This document shows, in pieces, positions 26,286 to 34,956 of a stretch of 64,000 bases of DNA. The DNA is from Ruegeria sp. YS9 (GTDB lineage: Bacteria > Pseudomonadota > Alphaproteobacteria > Rhodobacterales > Rhodobacteraceae), in NCBI RefSeq assembly GCF_024628725.1, contig NZ_CP102409.1, positions 2,513,001 through 2,577,000 of the forward strand. The letters run 5' to 3'. The position numbers and the translations under genes were made by a program. The stretch's first letter is position 1; each line of letters opens with the position of its first letter. The notes under the pieces were generated by a model, which was not told the DNA's origin, did not search any database, and worked only from the letters and a program-made list of their open reading frames with translations.

Positions 26286-26734
26286 CCTTCAACTTCTTGG
26301 CCAAATGGCGTCTCGGTCCGCATTGTGTGAGATCGACGAAGCCCTGAGTTCGTGCTTGCAGCGAATGTCCGGAATGCGGGCTGCGACCGCAGCATCTCGA
26401 CCAGTCGGAAAATGGCAGGAATGGGCCGTTCTCATCGGCACGATCCGAGTTTGGCTACAGGATGCTGCGGTAACTCGGAGGTCTGCAAGGAGCCTAACCC
26501 GTGAATTTGATTTTTTCGCTGCGAGCGCCCGCAGCACGGATTTTGCCGCGCAGGCATCATCTTTAGCGCGGCAATGCTGTGTTAACAGCCGCCATTCGTG
26601 TCGGGCGCAGCAAGATTTCGTCAGGCAAGGAACGAGTCGCGGGACAAAGGGTAAATTCGCCGCGTTTGCGCCAAGGTCTGCAATATCGAGTAACCGGCCG
26701 CATAATCGACGTGCGGCACTCACTAGAAACCATT
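26286..26734. other. 449-bp intergenic stretch between converging genes
   Basis: No supported gene. The 184-residue minus-strand frame across it has an unbalanced Arg/Ser/Cys-rich composition and overlaps the universal stress gene, so it is rejected. The stretch around 26340-26480 looks like a decayed repeat by its composition. I could not assign it. Confidence 0.5.
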
Positions 26735-27142
26735 TCAGCGGATCACGTGGACAGAACAATTTGCGTTGTGAACGACCCGGTTCGCAGTCGACCCAATAAA
26801 AATGTTTTCGATCCCCGGCTTGTGTGATGCTAGCACTATGCAATCGATGTCATTTTCATTTGCGAAGTCAACGATCGCGCGGCCAGCGCTCCCCGAGATA
26901 AGCCGCGGTTTCGCGCCCGTTAGCTCTCCAGCGTTCCGATGTAAGCCTTCCTGAAGCTCTTTTCGTGTGTTTGCCAGAACTTCCTCGGGTATCTGAGATG
27001 CCACATATGCAGGGATCGGTTCCTGCACATGAAGCACTGTGAATTCCGCATCGGCATTCGCCAGCAAACGAGCAGCTTCAAATGAGGCCTGTGTATCGTG
27101 ATCTTTGTCCAGTGCGACTGGTACCAGAATGTTTTTATACAT
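26735..27142 (-). CDS. Universal stress protein (UspA family)
   Basis: 135 residues. N-terminal strand NILVPVALD with DxDH, a VLHVQEPIPAYV segment typical of the UspA branch, and a C-terminal GSTANRVVHNANCSVHVIR nucleotide-loop region. Cytoplasmic. It lies 60 bp downstream of the phasin-like gene on the same strand, so it is probably governed by the FNR-type box at 27711. Expected to aid survival under low oxygen or energy stress. Confidence 0.92.
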   Translation of the reverse strand: MYKNILVPVALDKDHDTQASFEAARLLANADAEFTVLHVQEPIPAYVASQIPEEVLANTRKELQEGLHRNAGELTGAKPRLISGSAGRAIVDFANENDIDCIVLASHKPGIENIFIGSTANRVVHNANCSVHVIR

Positions 27143-27202
27143 ATGAGCTACCTTCCATTGCTCCAGCTGCGATCGTTCCGACCTCTGCGGTAATACGGCT
27201 CT

Positions 27203-27652
27203 CTATACCGGATCGGATTTCGGAGATTTACCCGCCTTCTTAGCTGTGCTTGCAACATCATCCATTGTCTTTTCGACAGCTTCGACTTCGGTTTCCGCTG
27301 CATATGCTGCACATCGGGCAACTGTTTCGAACCATTCCTGTGCGTCAGCCACAAGGCGTTCGGCTGAGTGCTTCTGCCACTCTGCTATGGATTGCAGCGC
27401 TTTCGCCGGATCAGTCGGGTCTGCAGCAGACGCCGAGCGCGCAGCTTTCAGCGCGGTTCGCACAGCCTCGTGACGCCTCTCAAACCAATGTTGAGCAAAG
27501 GCCTCTGCCTCTTTCAGTGACTTCTCCTGCGTGTCCCAAAATTGCTCAAGCTGAGCGCCCAGAAACGGATTGGCTGTAGTAGTCGGCTGCATCTGCTTGA
27601 AAATATCTACAAGTGCGTTGGAGTAACTTGATTTTGGCTTCTCTTCAGGCAT
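27203..27652 (-). CDS. Phasin-like protein
   Basis: 149 residues, helical and amphipathic, with the phasin-type layout: EQFWDTQEKSLKEAEAFAQHWFERRHEA split in the middle, a SAERLVADAQEWFETVARCA helix and a charged KSPKSDP tail. Phasins coat polyhydroxyalkanoate granules; no polymer synthase is in this window. ATG 27652 has GAGGAGGAATC upstream. An FNR-type box lies 59 bp before the start. Confidence 0.75.
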   Translation of the reverse strand: MPEEKPKSSYSNALVDIFKQMQPTTTANPFLGAQLEQFWDTQEKSLKEAEAFAQHWFERRHEAVRTALKAARSASAADPTDPAKALQSIAEWQKHSAERLVADAQEWFETVARCAAYAAETEVEAVEKTMDDVASTAKKAGKSPKSDPV

Positions 27653-27710
27653 CGGAGATTCCTCCTCATCTCTAAATGCTGAATATTAACTGAGATCGTG
27701 GAAACTTGCC

Positions 27711-27724
27711 TTAATGTAAATCAA
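27711..27724. promoter_or_regulatory. FNR/FnrL-type box (TTAATGTAAATCAA)
   Basis: One mismatch from TTGAT-N4-ATCAA. It ends 59 bp upstream of the phasin-like start (27652), right for activation from near -41.5. Confidence 0.6.
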
Positions 27725-27783
27725 CCACCGCCGGCAAACGTGGTAGTGGTGTCCTGCAATCCAAGGGTGGGCTTTGTGCCAAC

Positions 27784-28191
27784 CTATTCAGTCTGTATAG
27801 ACTCAAGATACGCAATCACATTCGCCAACGGCACACCTGCGAACATCGGTTGGCCGTCAGGCATCGTCAGCGCAACTTTTTGATCTGAATCCAAAGCTGG
27901 TCCAAAAATGGGCATTTCTCCACCATGCGCGAGCAATGGTGCGCGACCATCAATTTGACGCGCCACCGCCTCAATCGGAAAAACACCGTCGTTTTGGGCC
28001 GCGAGCCTCGTCAGATCAGGTGTCCTTATTGCCAGCATCTCCGCCATTGGACCATCTCCTGTGGCCTCGAAACCATGGCATTGCCAACAATAAGTTCTGT
28101 AGAGATCGTGCCCATTTTGAAGGTCAATATCCTGCGCCAGTGCAGCACTTGCAGCAAATATTGACAAAAGAAGTCCGCGACAAACTAGCAT
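27784..28191 (-). CDS. Periplasmic c-type cytochrome
   Basis: 135 residues from ATG 28191, which has GAGGAGGAAC upstream; the upstream ATG at 28254 is rejected because it would bury the signal peptide. Signal peptide LVCRGLLLSIFAASAALAQ, one haem site CWQCH (about residue 38) and a likely Met axial ligand in the MPDGQPMF region. A single-haem class I cytochrome of about 12 kDa. It sits in the FNR-box island and may carry electrons in microaerobic respiration. Confidence 0.9.
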   Translation of the reverse strand: MLVCRGLLLSIFAASAALAQDIDLQNGHDLYRTYCWQCHGFEATGDGPMAEMLAIRTPDLTRLAAQNDGVFPIEAVARQIDGRAPLLAHGGEMPIFGPALDSDQKVALTMPDGQPMFAGVPLANVIAYLESIQTE

Positions 28192-28517
28192 CTGTTCCTC
28201 CTCCGAGATCGGCATTTCGAGTTGAAAATACGCGATATCGAATGAATGCTTCATTGATCTCGCTCATATTCAACCTTTGAGTACCAGCTGGGAAAAACCA
28301 TCACGAAACGACGGTCGCAGCATTCGGATCCGCCTCTTTGATCAGTCTTAGAGCCTGATGATATAGATCAATGCCAAACAAAGAATTACATATCAAAGTA
28401 TGAATGTTTCAGAAGAAGCTCGGCATGAGCGGTGATGAGCCATTGGTTTATCATCGGGGTGCTTGTTTGCGGCACTGCTTCGGTAACCCGGCAATTGCCC
28501 ATCAAGGAGTGAGGTGA
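28192..28517. other. Divergent promoter region between cytochrome c and APC permease
   Basis: 326 bp without a gene. It holds one FNR-type box (28358-28371) and the ribosome-binding site AAGGAG of the permease gene. No other structure was noticed. Confidence 0.6.
28358..28371. promoter_or_regulatory. FNR/FnrL-type box (ATGATATAGATCAA)
   Basis: One mismatch from TTGAT-N4-ATCAA. It is 146 bp from the APC permease start and 166 bp from the cytochrome start, farther than the other boxes, so which gene it serves is unclear. Confidence 0.45.
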
Positions 28518-29738
28518 ATGCATACAGTTGATCCACCGTCCCCTAAACTCCGACGTTCTCTCACCACCCCGTTGCTTACATTATATGGGCTCGGTGTTAC
28601 CGTCGGTGCGGGAATTTATGTGCTTGTCGGCGCAACCGCCGAGGCCGCGGGCCCTTATGCTGCAGTTTCGTTTCTTGTTGCAGCGCTCGTCGTTTCGCTG
28701 ACGGCTTTGTCGTACGCCGAACTCGCGACACGCTATCCCGTAAGCGCGGGTGAAGCGGCATACGTTGAAGCGGGATTTCAAAGGGGCTGGATGGCGGTTC
28801 TAATCGGTCTTGCCGTTGCTGCGTCTGGGATTATTTCAGCCTCCGCTGTTGCGATTGGGGCGGCCTCATACCTTCACACCCTGACGGGGCTTGGCACCGC
28901 ATTGCTTACGATCGGCGTTGTGTCGGTCATGGGGCTGATTGCAATCTGGGGCATTACACAATCGGTATTTGTGGCAGCCGTGATCACGGTCATCGAGATC
29001 GCGGGGCTTCTTTTTGTGATTGGCTGGGGCATGTCTGTGCAGGAACCGCAAGGCCATGAAATTAGTGAGATGATTCCGGGACTCGAGCTCAGTACCTGGC
29101 GTGGTATTATGGCGGCATCTCTGCTGGCATTTTTTGCCTTTGTCGGCTTTGAAGACATGGCAAACGTCGCGGAAGAGGTAAAAGACCCAACCCACACAAT
29201 TCCAAAGGCTATCCTTTTGACGCTCGTTCTGGCGACGGGTTTGTATCTAGCGACCTCGATCACGGTCCTGCTCGTTGTTCCTATCGATACCTTGTCGACC
29301 TCGGCCGCCCCACTCACGCTGGTTTTCTTCGACGCACCCGAAGTAATCAAACAAGGGTTCGCCGCAGTCGCAGTCGTTGCAACAGTCAATGGCGTCTTGA
29401 TCCAGATGATTATGGCGTCGCGGGTGATCTATGGTCTTGCCGACCGGGATCATCTTCCGAAAATACTGGCGACTGTCCCGCAGGTTACCCAAACACCGGT
29501 CGTCGCAACCCTGTTGGTAGTTGCTATAATTCTTCTGCTGACGCAAACTTTGCCAATCGGCATACTAGCGGAACGCACATCCCAGATCGTTTTGGGAGTG
29601 TTTGTTTTGGTCAACATCTCGCTGATATTGCTGAAGTCCCGGCCGGGGTCAACTCGGGAACATTTCCGCGTACCTCTTGTTGTACCAATCCTTGGGGTGC
29701 TGACCAGCGCTCTGCTTTTTGGTGCCGGATTTCTCTGA
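28518..29738 (+). CDS. APC superfamily amino acid/polyamine permease
   Basis: 406 residues with about 11-12 membrane segments. The family's N-terminal motif is GLGVTVGAGIYVLVGATAEAAGP, followed by SYAELATRYPVSAGEAAYVE; later AFFAFVGFEDMANVAEEVKDP. Start supported by AAGGAG upstream. Slightly short at the C-terminus for the family, ending soon after the last helix. Inner-membrane importer; the substrate is unknown. Followed at 48 bp by the BT1-like transporter. Confidence 0.9.
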   Translation: MHTVDPPSPKLRRSLTTPLLTLYGLGVTVGAGIYVLVGATAEAAGPYAAVSFLVAALVVSLTALSYAELATRYPVSAGEAAYVEAGFQRGWMAVLIGLAVAASGIISASAVAIGAASYLHTLTGLGTALLTIGVVSVMGLIAIWGITQSVFVAAVITVIEIAGLLFVIGWGMSVQEPQGHEISEMIPGLELSTWRGIMAASLLAFFAFVGFEDMANVAEEVKDPTHTIPKAILLTLVLATGLYLATSITVLLVVPIDTLSTSAAPLTLVFFDAPEVIKQGFAAVAVVATVNGVLIQMIMASRVIYGLADRDHLPKILATVPQVTQTPVVATLLVVAIILLLTQTLPIGILAERTSQIVLGVFVLVNISLILLKSRPGSTREHFRVPLVVPILGVLTSALLFGAGFL

Positions 29739-29786
29739 GAGGAAAACCGACAGCACGGGGTCACCAGAACGGGGTCCGACTGACGC

Positions 29787-31403
29787 ATGAACACTGACCG
29801 ATCAACATTTGGAAGGCGGATTTCAGGCTGGTGGCACCGGACTTTCGTCGATCTGATCGCGCAATTGCAATGGTCTTACCTGCCACCATTGATGGTTTAC
29901 TTTGCGGCCGGGGTTTCGGGGCTAACATCCGTCGTCGGTGCGTTTTTTCTTAAGGACTATCTGAATCTATCCGCCGCTTTTGTTGCGGGATTGGCATTCT
30001 GGGCCGGGTTGCCATGGATTCTAAAAATGCCGCTGGGTCATCTGGTTGACCTGTTCTGGCGCTGGAAATCCCTGCTGATTGTTGTTGGCGCATCCTTTAT
30101 CACGGCGTCATTGCTCATCATGTACAGGCTTGTGGCTGCGCCTGACCAAATGGCCGGCATTATGCCACTTGAGGATTGGTACGTCGTTGCCTTGATGTTG
30201 GCTCCTTCAGGTTATGCCATTCAGGATGTCGTTGCTGACGCCATGACAGTCGAAGCAGTGCCGCAATCGGACCGAGACGGACGCGCGTTTATTCAGGACG
30301 AAGTTCGTGCCCGACACACCACCATGCAGACCCTCGGCAGGATTGCGATCATATCCGGGTTTGCAGGGGTCGCCGCGGTTAACATCTGGATTTTTTCGGG
30401 GGCGGAAAATCTGGAGAAAGCCGATCGTTTGGTTCTCTACGGTCGGGTCTATCTCATTGCCCTGGCTATCCCACTGTTGTCCGTCAGTGGAGTGGTTCTT
30501 CACGCTCTGATACAGCGTCGCCTCGTTCGTCGAGGACACCTTCTGCACAGACCAGATCAAACCACCGAAGTCAGGTGGCCGATACTGCTGGGCGGATTTG
30601 CGTTTGTTGTTCTCAGCATAGTGTTGGGAACCGCAAATTTTGCCTTCGCGCAAGAGACCGTTTTTGCGGTGTCGCTCACGGTTATTCTCTACCTCATGTC
30701 GCGTTTGCTGAGAGAGCTAGAGTCGAAACAGGCCAAAGTTCTGATCGGGACAGCAACTATCATTTTCGTTTTTCGAGCAGTTCCCTTGCCAGGACCGGGC
30801 CTGACCTGGTTCGAGATCGACGAGCTTGGGTTTGACGAACAGTTCCTGGCCATTCTAGCGCTTCTGACCTCACTACTTGCTCTGCTTGGCCTGATTATCC
30901 TCAGGCCGTTTATGGCAAGTCGTTCGATTGCGCAGGTTGTAGTGTTACTCACGATTGCCGCCGGAGTGTTGTCCCTGCCAAACCTTGCCTTGTACTACGG
31001 GGTGCATGAATGGACGGCCGCGCGCACAGGTGGGGTCGTGGATGCAAGGTTTATCGCCATTCTTGACACAGCCGTTGAGTCACCGCTGGGTCAGATCGCG
31101 ATGGTCCCAATGTTGGCTTGGATCGCGCGCAACGCCCCAACACATCTGAAGGCTACCTTTTTTGCGGTCATGGCTTCGTTCACCAACATGGCATTGTCAG
31201 CAAGCAGTCTCGGTACAAAATACCTGAATCAGATCTTTACCGTTACCCGCGCGGTTACCGATCCCAGAACGGGTACAGTTGCCTCCGTCGCTGACTATAG
31301 CCATTTGGGGAACTTGCTGATTACCGTGGGCTTGATCTCTGTCATCATCCCACTGGCTGTGGTTTTTCTGGTGCAAAACTCGCCTTATCAGACGCCCGAT
31401 TGA
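29787..31403 (+). CDS. Major facilitator-type transporter, folate-biopterin (BT1) family-like
   Basis: 538 residues with about 12-14 membrane segments. The N-terminal stretch PPLMVYFAAGVSGLTSVVGAFFLKDYL and the block KMPLGHLVDLFWRWKSLLIV resemble the BT1/FBT branch of the major facilitator superfamily; YAIQDVVADAMTVEAVP fits the branch motif. Proteins of this type in bacteria have unknown substrates. It lies 48 bp after the APC permease on the same strand and converges with the FHA-protease gene (9-bp gap). Confidence 0.75.
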   Translation: MNTDRSTFGRRISGWWHRTFVDLIAQLQWSYLPPLMVYFAAGVSGLTSVVGAFFLKDYLNLSAAFVAGLAFWAGLPWILKMPLGHLVDLFWRWKSLLIVVGASFITASLLIMYRLVAAPDQMAGIMPLEDWYVVALMLAPSGYAIQDVVADAMTVEAVPQSDRDGRAFIQDEVRARHTTMQTLGRIAIISGFAGVAAVNIWIFSGAENLEKADRLVLYGRVYLIALAIPLLSVSGVVLHALIQRRLVRRGHLLHRPDQTTEVRWPILLGGFAFVVLSIVLGTANFAFAQETVFAVSLTVILYLMSRLLRELESKQAKVLIGTATIIFVFRAVPLPGPGLTWFEIDELGFDEQFLAILALLTSLLALLGLIILRPFMASRSIAQVVVLLTIAAGVLSLPNLALYYGVHEWTAARTGGVVDARFIAILDTAVESPLGQIAMVPMLAWIARNAPTHLKATFFAVMASFTNMALSASSLGTKYLNQIFTVTRAVTDPRTGTVASVADYSHLGNLLITVGLISVIIPLAVVFLVQNSPYQTPD

Positions 31404-31412
31404 ATATGCGGA

Positions 31413-32987
31413 TCAATCGCTTTCATCGAGAAGTATCTTGAGGTGTGACACCGGAACGCCAATATTCGAGCCGCCAAATTCGGGTAAGATCGCGGCATTT
31501 ATAGCAACCACCTCGCCGTTTCGGTTAAGGGCAGGTCCGCCGCTTCCGCCGGTTGTGGTTTCAGCATCATAAACGACTGCACCGGGACTGGTCTGGGCGA
31601 CGATCCCCCGGCTGGCCAGAGGCCTGATCTTGTTCTGCTCTGAAAGGTGTTTTGCAATAGTCCAGAAATCGACAGCGCCGTCTCTCTCAAGCGTTTTCAG
31701 AAAATCCGGCCCAGCCTGCACAATCAAGGCCTTAAGGCCAGTCGGAAATCCAAGCAAGAAAACTTCTTCACCTGCTCGCGTCGGGTGAGGTGCCAGTGAA
31801 AGTCCAAGCCCTTGAACACGGTTCGCATCAACGGACAGAAGCGCCAGATCGGCCGTTTTGCTTGCCCTAAGCAATACCGCTTCCATTGGCTTGGATTGTT
31901 CTGGAAGATAAGCCAGCAGGCTAAGTATCTCTGCTTCAAGCCCTGCTGCCTTCAGGGCCTGCGCTCGATCCCCGGTCGTCCAGGGCAAGGCGACATGACG
32001 GTTGGTCACCAAAAGAGATGTGTCCTGCAATAGAAACCCGGTTCCGGTGAACTGAAATTCTGCCGGCGCGCCTTCCGCATCTGGCTCAATCCATGGTTTT
32101 CCGAATGGAGTTTTTAGTTTCTCCCCGTCCGGGCCAAGCACATGCCGCAGCAATTTGCCGCTTTCGGTCTGTCGCAATCCGTAAGCACCCTGGATAAAGG
32201 CAATAGATCGCGTCGAGGCTGTGATAACTCGCCTTGACGCACCAGCGCGTTCTTCCAAAGTGCCAAGGCGCTGCTCGGTGGAAATCACCTGGTTGTCAAA
32301 CGCTTCTCTGAGCGCGACCAGATCATCCGCCGTCAGTGCATCTTCTCGCGTCTGCGTAAGCATGACAGCAACCGCCTCGATCTTGAGAGACTCCTGTTTA
32401 AGGCTGTCCGCCAGCTTCCGATCGTTCTGAAAAAGCAAATAGCCAAAGGCAAAGATCAGAAGAAGCACACCGATAACGGTAACCCTGAACAAAACCGTGG
32501 TTTGTGATGTCAGCCGACGCCCGCCTTCGCGCAGCGCACCGGACATTTTTCTGGCGAAGGGTCGTCGGCTGGAGCGCGCATACACATAAGCGTCACTTAT
32601 TATGTCTTCGACCGTGTGATGTGCCGGGAATGAGTGGTCACACACCCTGTAGCGCGACATGGGCCCCTCTGCACCGAACTCAATCATGTCGCCATGCCCA
32701 AGAACTGCCGAAGCAGTTTTTTGACCATTGACCCAGATATCCCGGCCAGGCAAAGCGTTTAGCGCGTAACCGCCTTGCGACCACTGAATGGTTGCCACGT
32801 CTTCGTCATGCGGGGGCAAATCCTCTTTTCGCCTGAACTTCAGGATACGATCAGGACCCACCGAAGCAGCCAAAGCGTTGCCGACAAGCCAGGTAACGGT
32901 TCCGCGGGACGGCCCCGTCAAGCTCTCCAGAAATGCACGGACATCGCCCGTTTCACTTTCCACATCGCTTTTGTCCGGCGTCCGCAT
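31413..32987 (-). CDS. FHA domain, transmembrane and trypsin-like serine protease fusion
   Basis: 524 residues. Residues about 35-115 look like a forkhead-associated phosphothreonine-binding domain (GNALAASVG, NALPGRDIWVNGQ, LGHGDMIEFG). One membrane helix lies at about 166-186 and a coiled-coil-like stretch at 190-250. The chymotrypsin-fold protease domain (about 305-520) has the triad H331 (VTNRHVA), D380 (KTADLALL) and S482 (TGGSGGP). The layout predicts a cytosolic FHA domain and a periplasmic protease. There is no PDZ domain, unlike DegP. It converges with the BT1-like gene. A kinase-linked envelope stress role is inference. Confidence 0.85.
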   Translation of the reverse strand: MRTPDKSDVESETGDVRAFLESLTGPSRGTVTWLVGNALAASVGPDRILKFRRKEDLPPHDEDVATIQWSQGGYALNALPGRDIWVNGQKTASAVLGHGDMIEFGAEGPMSRYRVCDHSFPAHHTVEDIISDAYVYARSSRRPFARKMSGALREGGRRLTSQTTVLFRVTVIGVLLLIFAFGYLLFQNDRKLADSLKQESLKIEAVAVMLTQTREDALTADDLVALREAFDNQVISTEQRLGTLEERAGASRRVITASTRSIAFIQGAYGLRQTESGKLLRHVLGPDGEKLKTPFGKPWIEPDAEGAPAEFQFTGTGFLLQDTSLLVTNRHVALPWTTGDRAQALKAAGLEAEILSLLAYLPEQSKPMEAVLLRASKTADLALLSVDANRVQGLGLSLAPHPTRAGEEVFLLGFPTGLKALIVQAGPDFLKTLERDGAVDFWTIAKHLSEQNKIRPLASRGIVAQTSPGAVVYDAETTTGGSGGPALNRNGEVVAINAAILPEFGGSNIGVPVSHLKILLDESD

Positions 32988-33137
32988 TGTCCATCTCAGT
33001 TCTCTAGCCCTATTGGCACATTATCATGCGCAGCAGTGAAACCGCTATGGTGGGCAATAATGTGCTCGTTTTAAGAACACCAAGGGTCCGCGCATGCTGC
33101 CCGGACCATGATGGTTGCGCGTGCGCCTCTATTGCTC

Positions 33138-33641
33138 CTATTTCGATGAGACCTTAATCTTCCGGCTGGGATCCTGAGGTTCTGTTTTCGGCATCGTGAC
33201 GTGCAGGACGCCTTTGTCGAACGCAGCGGAAATCTCCTCGATATCGACTGCATCAGGCAGCGTCATTGTCCGAGTGAAACTGCCATAGCTTCTCTCGCTA
33301 ACGCGCAGATCGCCTGTGTCATCATGCGTAACATTCTTCTGGCCCCGCAGCGTCAATCTACGGTCTTTGATTTCGACTTCGACATCGTCTTCTTCGAGAC
33401 CCGGCAATTCCGCGGTGAGAATGATCGCTGTATCCGTTTCGTGGATGTCAATCGCCGGCGAAATCGCACCCGTCATGTCCAACGACGGGAAGCCCGTGCG
33501 TTGCGCGGCTGTTTCCAGCGGAAGGAATGGCGCTGCGCCCCCGAAAAAGCGCGACATCATGGATTCCATTTCGCGTCGAAAATTATCAGAGAGCGGATGT
33601 GTTCCGGCAAACAGTTGCGGGGTATTTTTATCTTCAAGCAT
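33138..33641 (-). CDS. Hsp20 family small heat shock protein
   Basis: 167 residues. Alpha-crystallin domain (about 58-160: PAIDIHETDTAIILTAELPG, then the GVLHVTMPK signature) with the C-terminal I-x-V motif KIKV used for oligomer binding. Cytoplasmic holdase. An FNR-type box lies 70 bp upstream. The start is MLEDKNTP, with GAGGAGGATC before it. Confidence 0.95.
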   Translation of the reverse strand: MLEDKNTPQLFAGTHPLSDNFRREMESMMSRFFGGAAPFLPLETAAQRTGFPSLDMTGAISPAIDIHETDTAIILTAELPGLEEDDVEVEIKDRRLTLRGQKNVTHDDTGDLRVSERSYGSFTRTMTLPDAVDIEEISAAFDKGVLHVTMPKTEPQDPSRKIKVSSK

Positions 33642-33710
33642 TTTCTGATCCTCCTCTTTTGGTGCGATTGGGGGGAGGCGGTATTATTGCAAAAAAAGCG
33701 TCTAATTACC

Positions 33711-33724
33711 TTGATCTTGCGCAA
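33711..33724. promoter_or_regulatory. FNR/FixK-type box (TTGATCTTGCGCAA)
   Basis: Left half-site is perfect (TTGAT); right half is CGCAA in place of ATCAA. It is 70 bp upstream of the Hsp20 start. Weaker than the other boxes but at consistent spacing. Confidence 0.45.
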
Positions 33725-33837
33725 CCAAGCGTCCTCGGTATCGCGCCAAAAGGACAACCCGGCCGTATCAGTATTCCGAATGAAACAAGGCGCATTTCCA
33801 ATCATACGTCCAAGCCAAGGGGCAAACTGATCTGGCT

Positions 33838-34956
33838 TTATTGCGCCAACGAGCGTCTGAAAAGTATCAGGCTTGACACCAGAAGGATTGCGCCCAGTAA
33901 CGCCATCCATAGGAACTCTGGCCATACCGTTTCAAACCCAGCACCCTTGAAGATGATGGATTGGCTGGCGGACATGTAATGGCGGGACGGAAGGATCGAT
34001 GTTCCGACCTGAAGCCAGTCGGGCTGCCCCTCGATCGGTGTCTCACCTCCCGACAGCATCAGCATCGGAAGGACAGTCAGCATTACCAATAGTGCGAACT
34101 GCGCCATTGAGCGTGCAATCGTTGCAAGAAATACCCCAAGTGCGGTTGCTGTGAAAAGAAACAGCGCGGTGCCAAAAAGAAACAACACCTTCGACCCCGC
34201 GATGTAGATCCCCAGGAAACCTTGCATAACAAAGGTCAGCGATAAGGCGGCCGCGACAAGAACCACCGCTGCGTTTGCCCAAATCTTGGCCATCGCAATG
34301 TCAAACGGGGTAAGCGGCATCGCAAGCAGATGTTCGATTGTGCCATGTTCACGCTCGCGGATCATCGCGGCACCGGTGAGGATCGTGGTCAGCCACATGA
34401 TCTGGCCGATGAGCGCCACGATGCCGGCAAAACGAACGGTATCACGGTTGGGATTGAACGCACTGCGCATGATGATATCGACGGGCAATGACTCAGCCAG
34501 GTCCGCACCAATGGCAAAGCGACGGATATCGGCGTTGAGGATATTGATGATATAGTTTGCACCAATCCCAGCCTGTTCCATCGCCGTCGCATCAATCAGA
34601 ACCTGAATTTCCGGCGTGCGCCCGGCGCGAACATCTTTCTCGAACCCTGGTGGCACCGCGACCACAAACAGGAAATGCCCGGCATCCATCTTTTCGGCTC
34701 CGGTACCCGGTGCGATCTGGACAACGGGTTGAAACTCCGGAGGGAAGAATGCCGTGGCAAGAGACCGTGAAAGGGGCGAGCCATCCTCATCGGCAAATGC
34801 AATGGAAGCATTGTTGACCGAGTTCGAAACCCCCGTCGCCTCCATCACGGGTGCCAGCGTGAATGACCAGACCAGCAGCGCCATCATCACCCAATCACGC
34901 CGAAGGCTCATCATTTCTTTCAAGCCAAGCCAGAAGATGCAGGACAACCGTTGCAT
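33838..34956 (-). CDS. ABC-2 type permease (YhhJ-like)
   Basis: 372 residues: one N-terminal helix (VMMALLVWSFTLAPV), a large periplasmic domain of about 150 residues, then five helices with the ABC-2 motif MIREREHGTIEHLLAMPLTPFDI. It starts right after the stop of the fused ATPase/permease (AAATGAATG). With the RbbA-like and HlyD-like products it makes a YhiI-YhiH-YhhJ type exporter, probably for drugs or lipophilic compounds. Confidence 0.92.
   Translation of the reverse strand: MQRLSCIFWLGLKEMMSLRRDWVMMALLVWSFTLAPVMEATGVSNSVNNASIAFADEDGSPLSRSLATAFFPPEFQPVVQIAPGTGAEKMDAGHFLFVVAVPPGFEKDVRAGRTPEIQVLIDATAMEQAGIGANYIINILNADIRRFAIGADLAESLPVDIIMRSAFNPNRDTVRFAGIVALIGQIMWLTTILTGAAMIREREHGTIEHLLAMPLTPFDIAMAKIWANAAVVLVAAALSLTFVMQGFLGIYIAGSKVLFLFGTALFLFTATALGVFLATIARSMAQFALLVMLTVLPMLMLSGGETPIEGQPDWLQVGTSILPSRHYMSASQSIIFKGAGFETVWPEFLWMALLGAILLVSSLILFRRSLAQ

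Noticed and set aside
26289..26843. 184-codon minus-strand open frame
   Set aside because: Overlaps the end of the universal stress gene and has a biased Arg/Ser/Cys composition; it looks like decayed repeat sequence.
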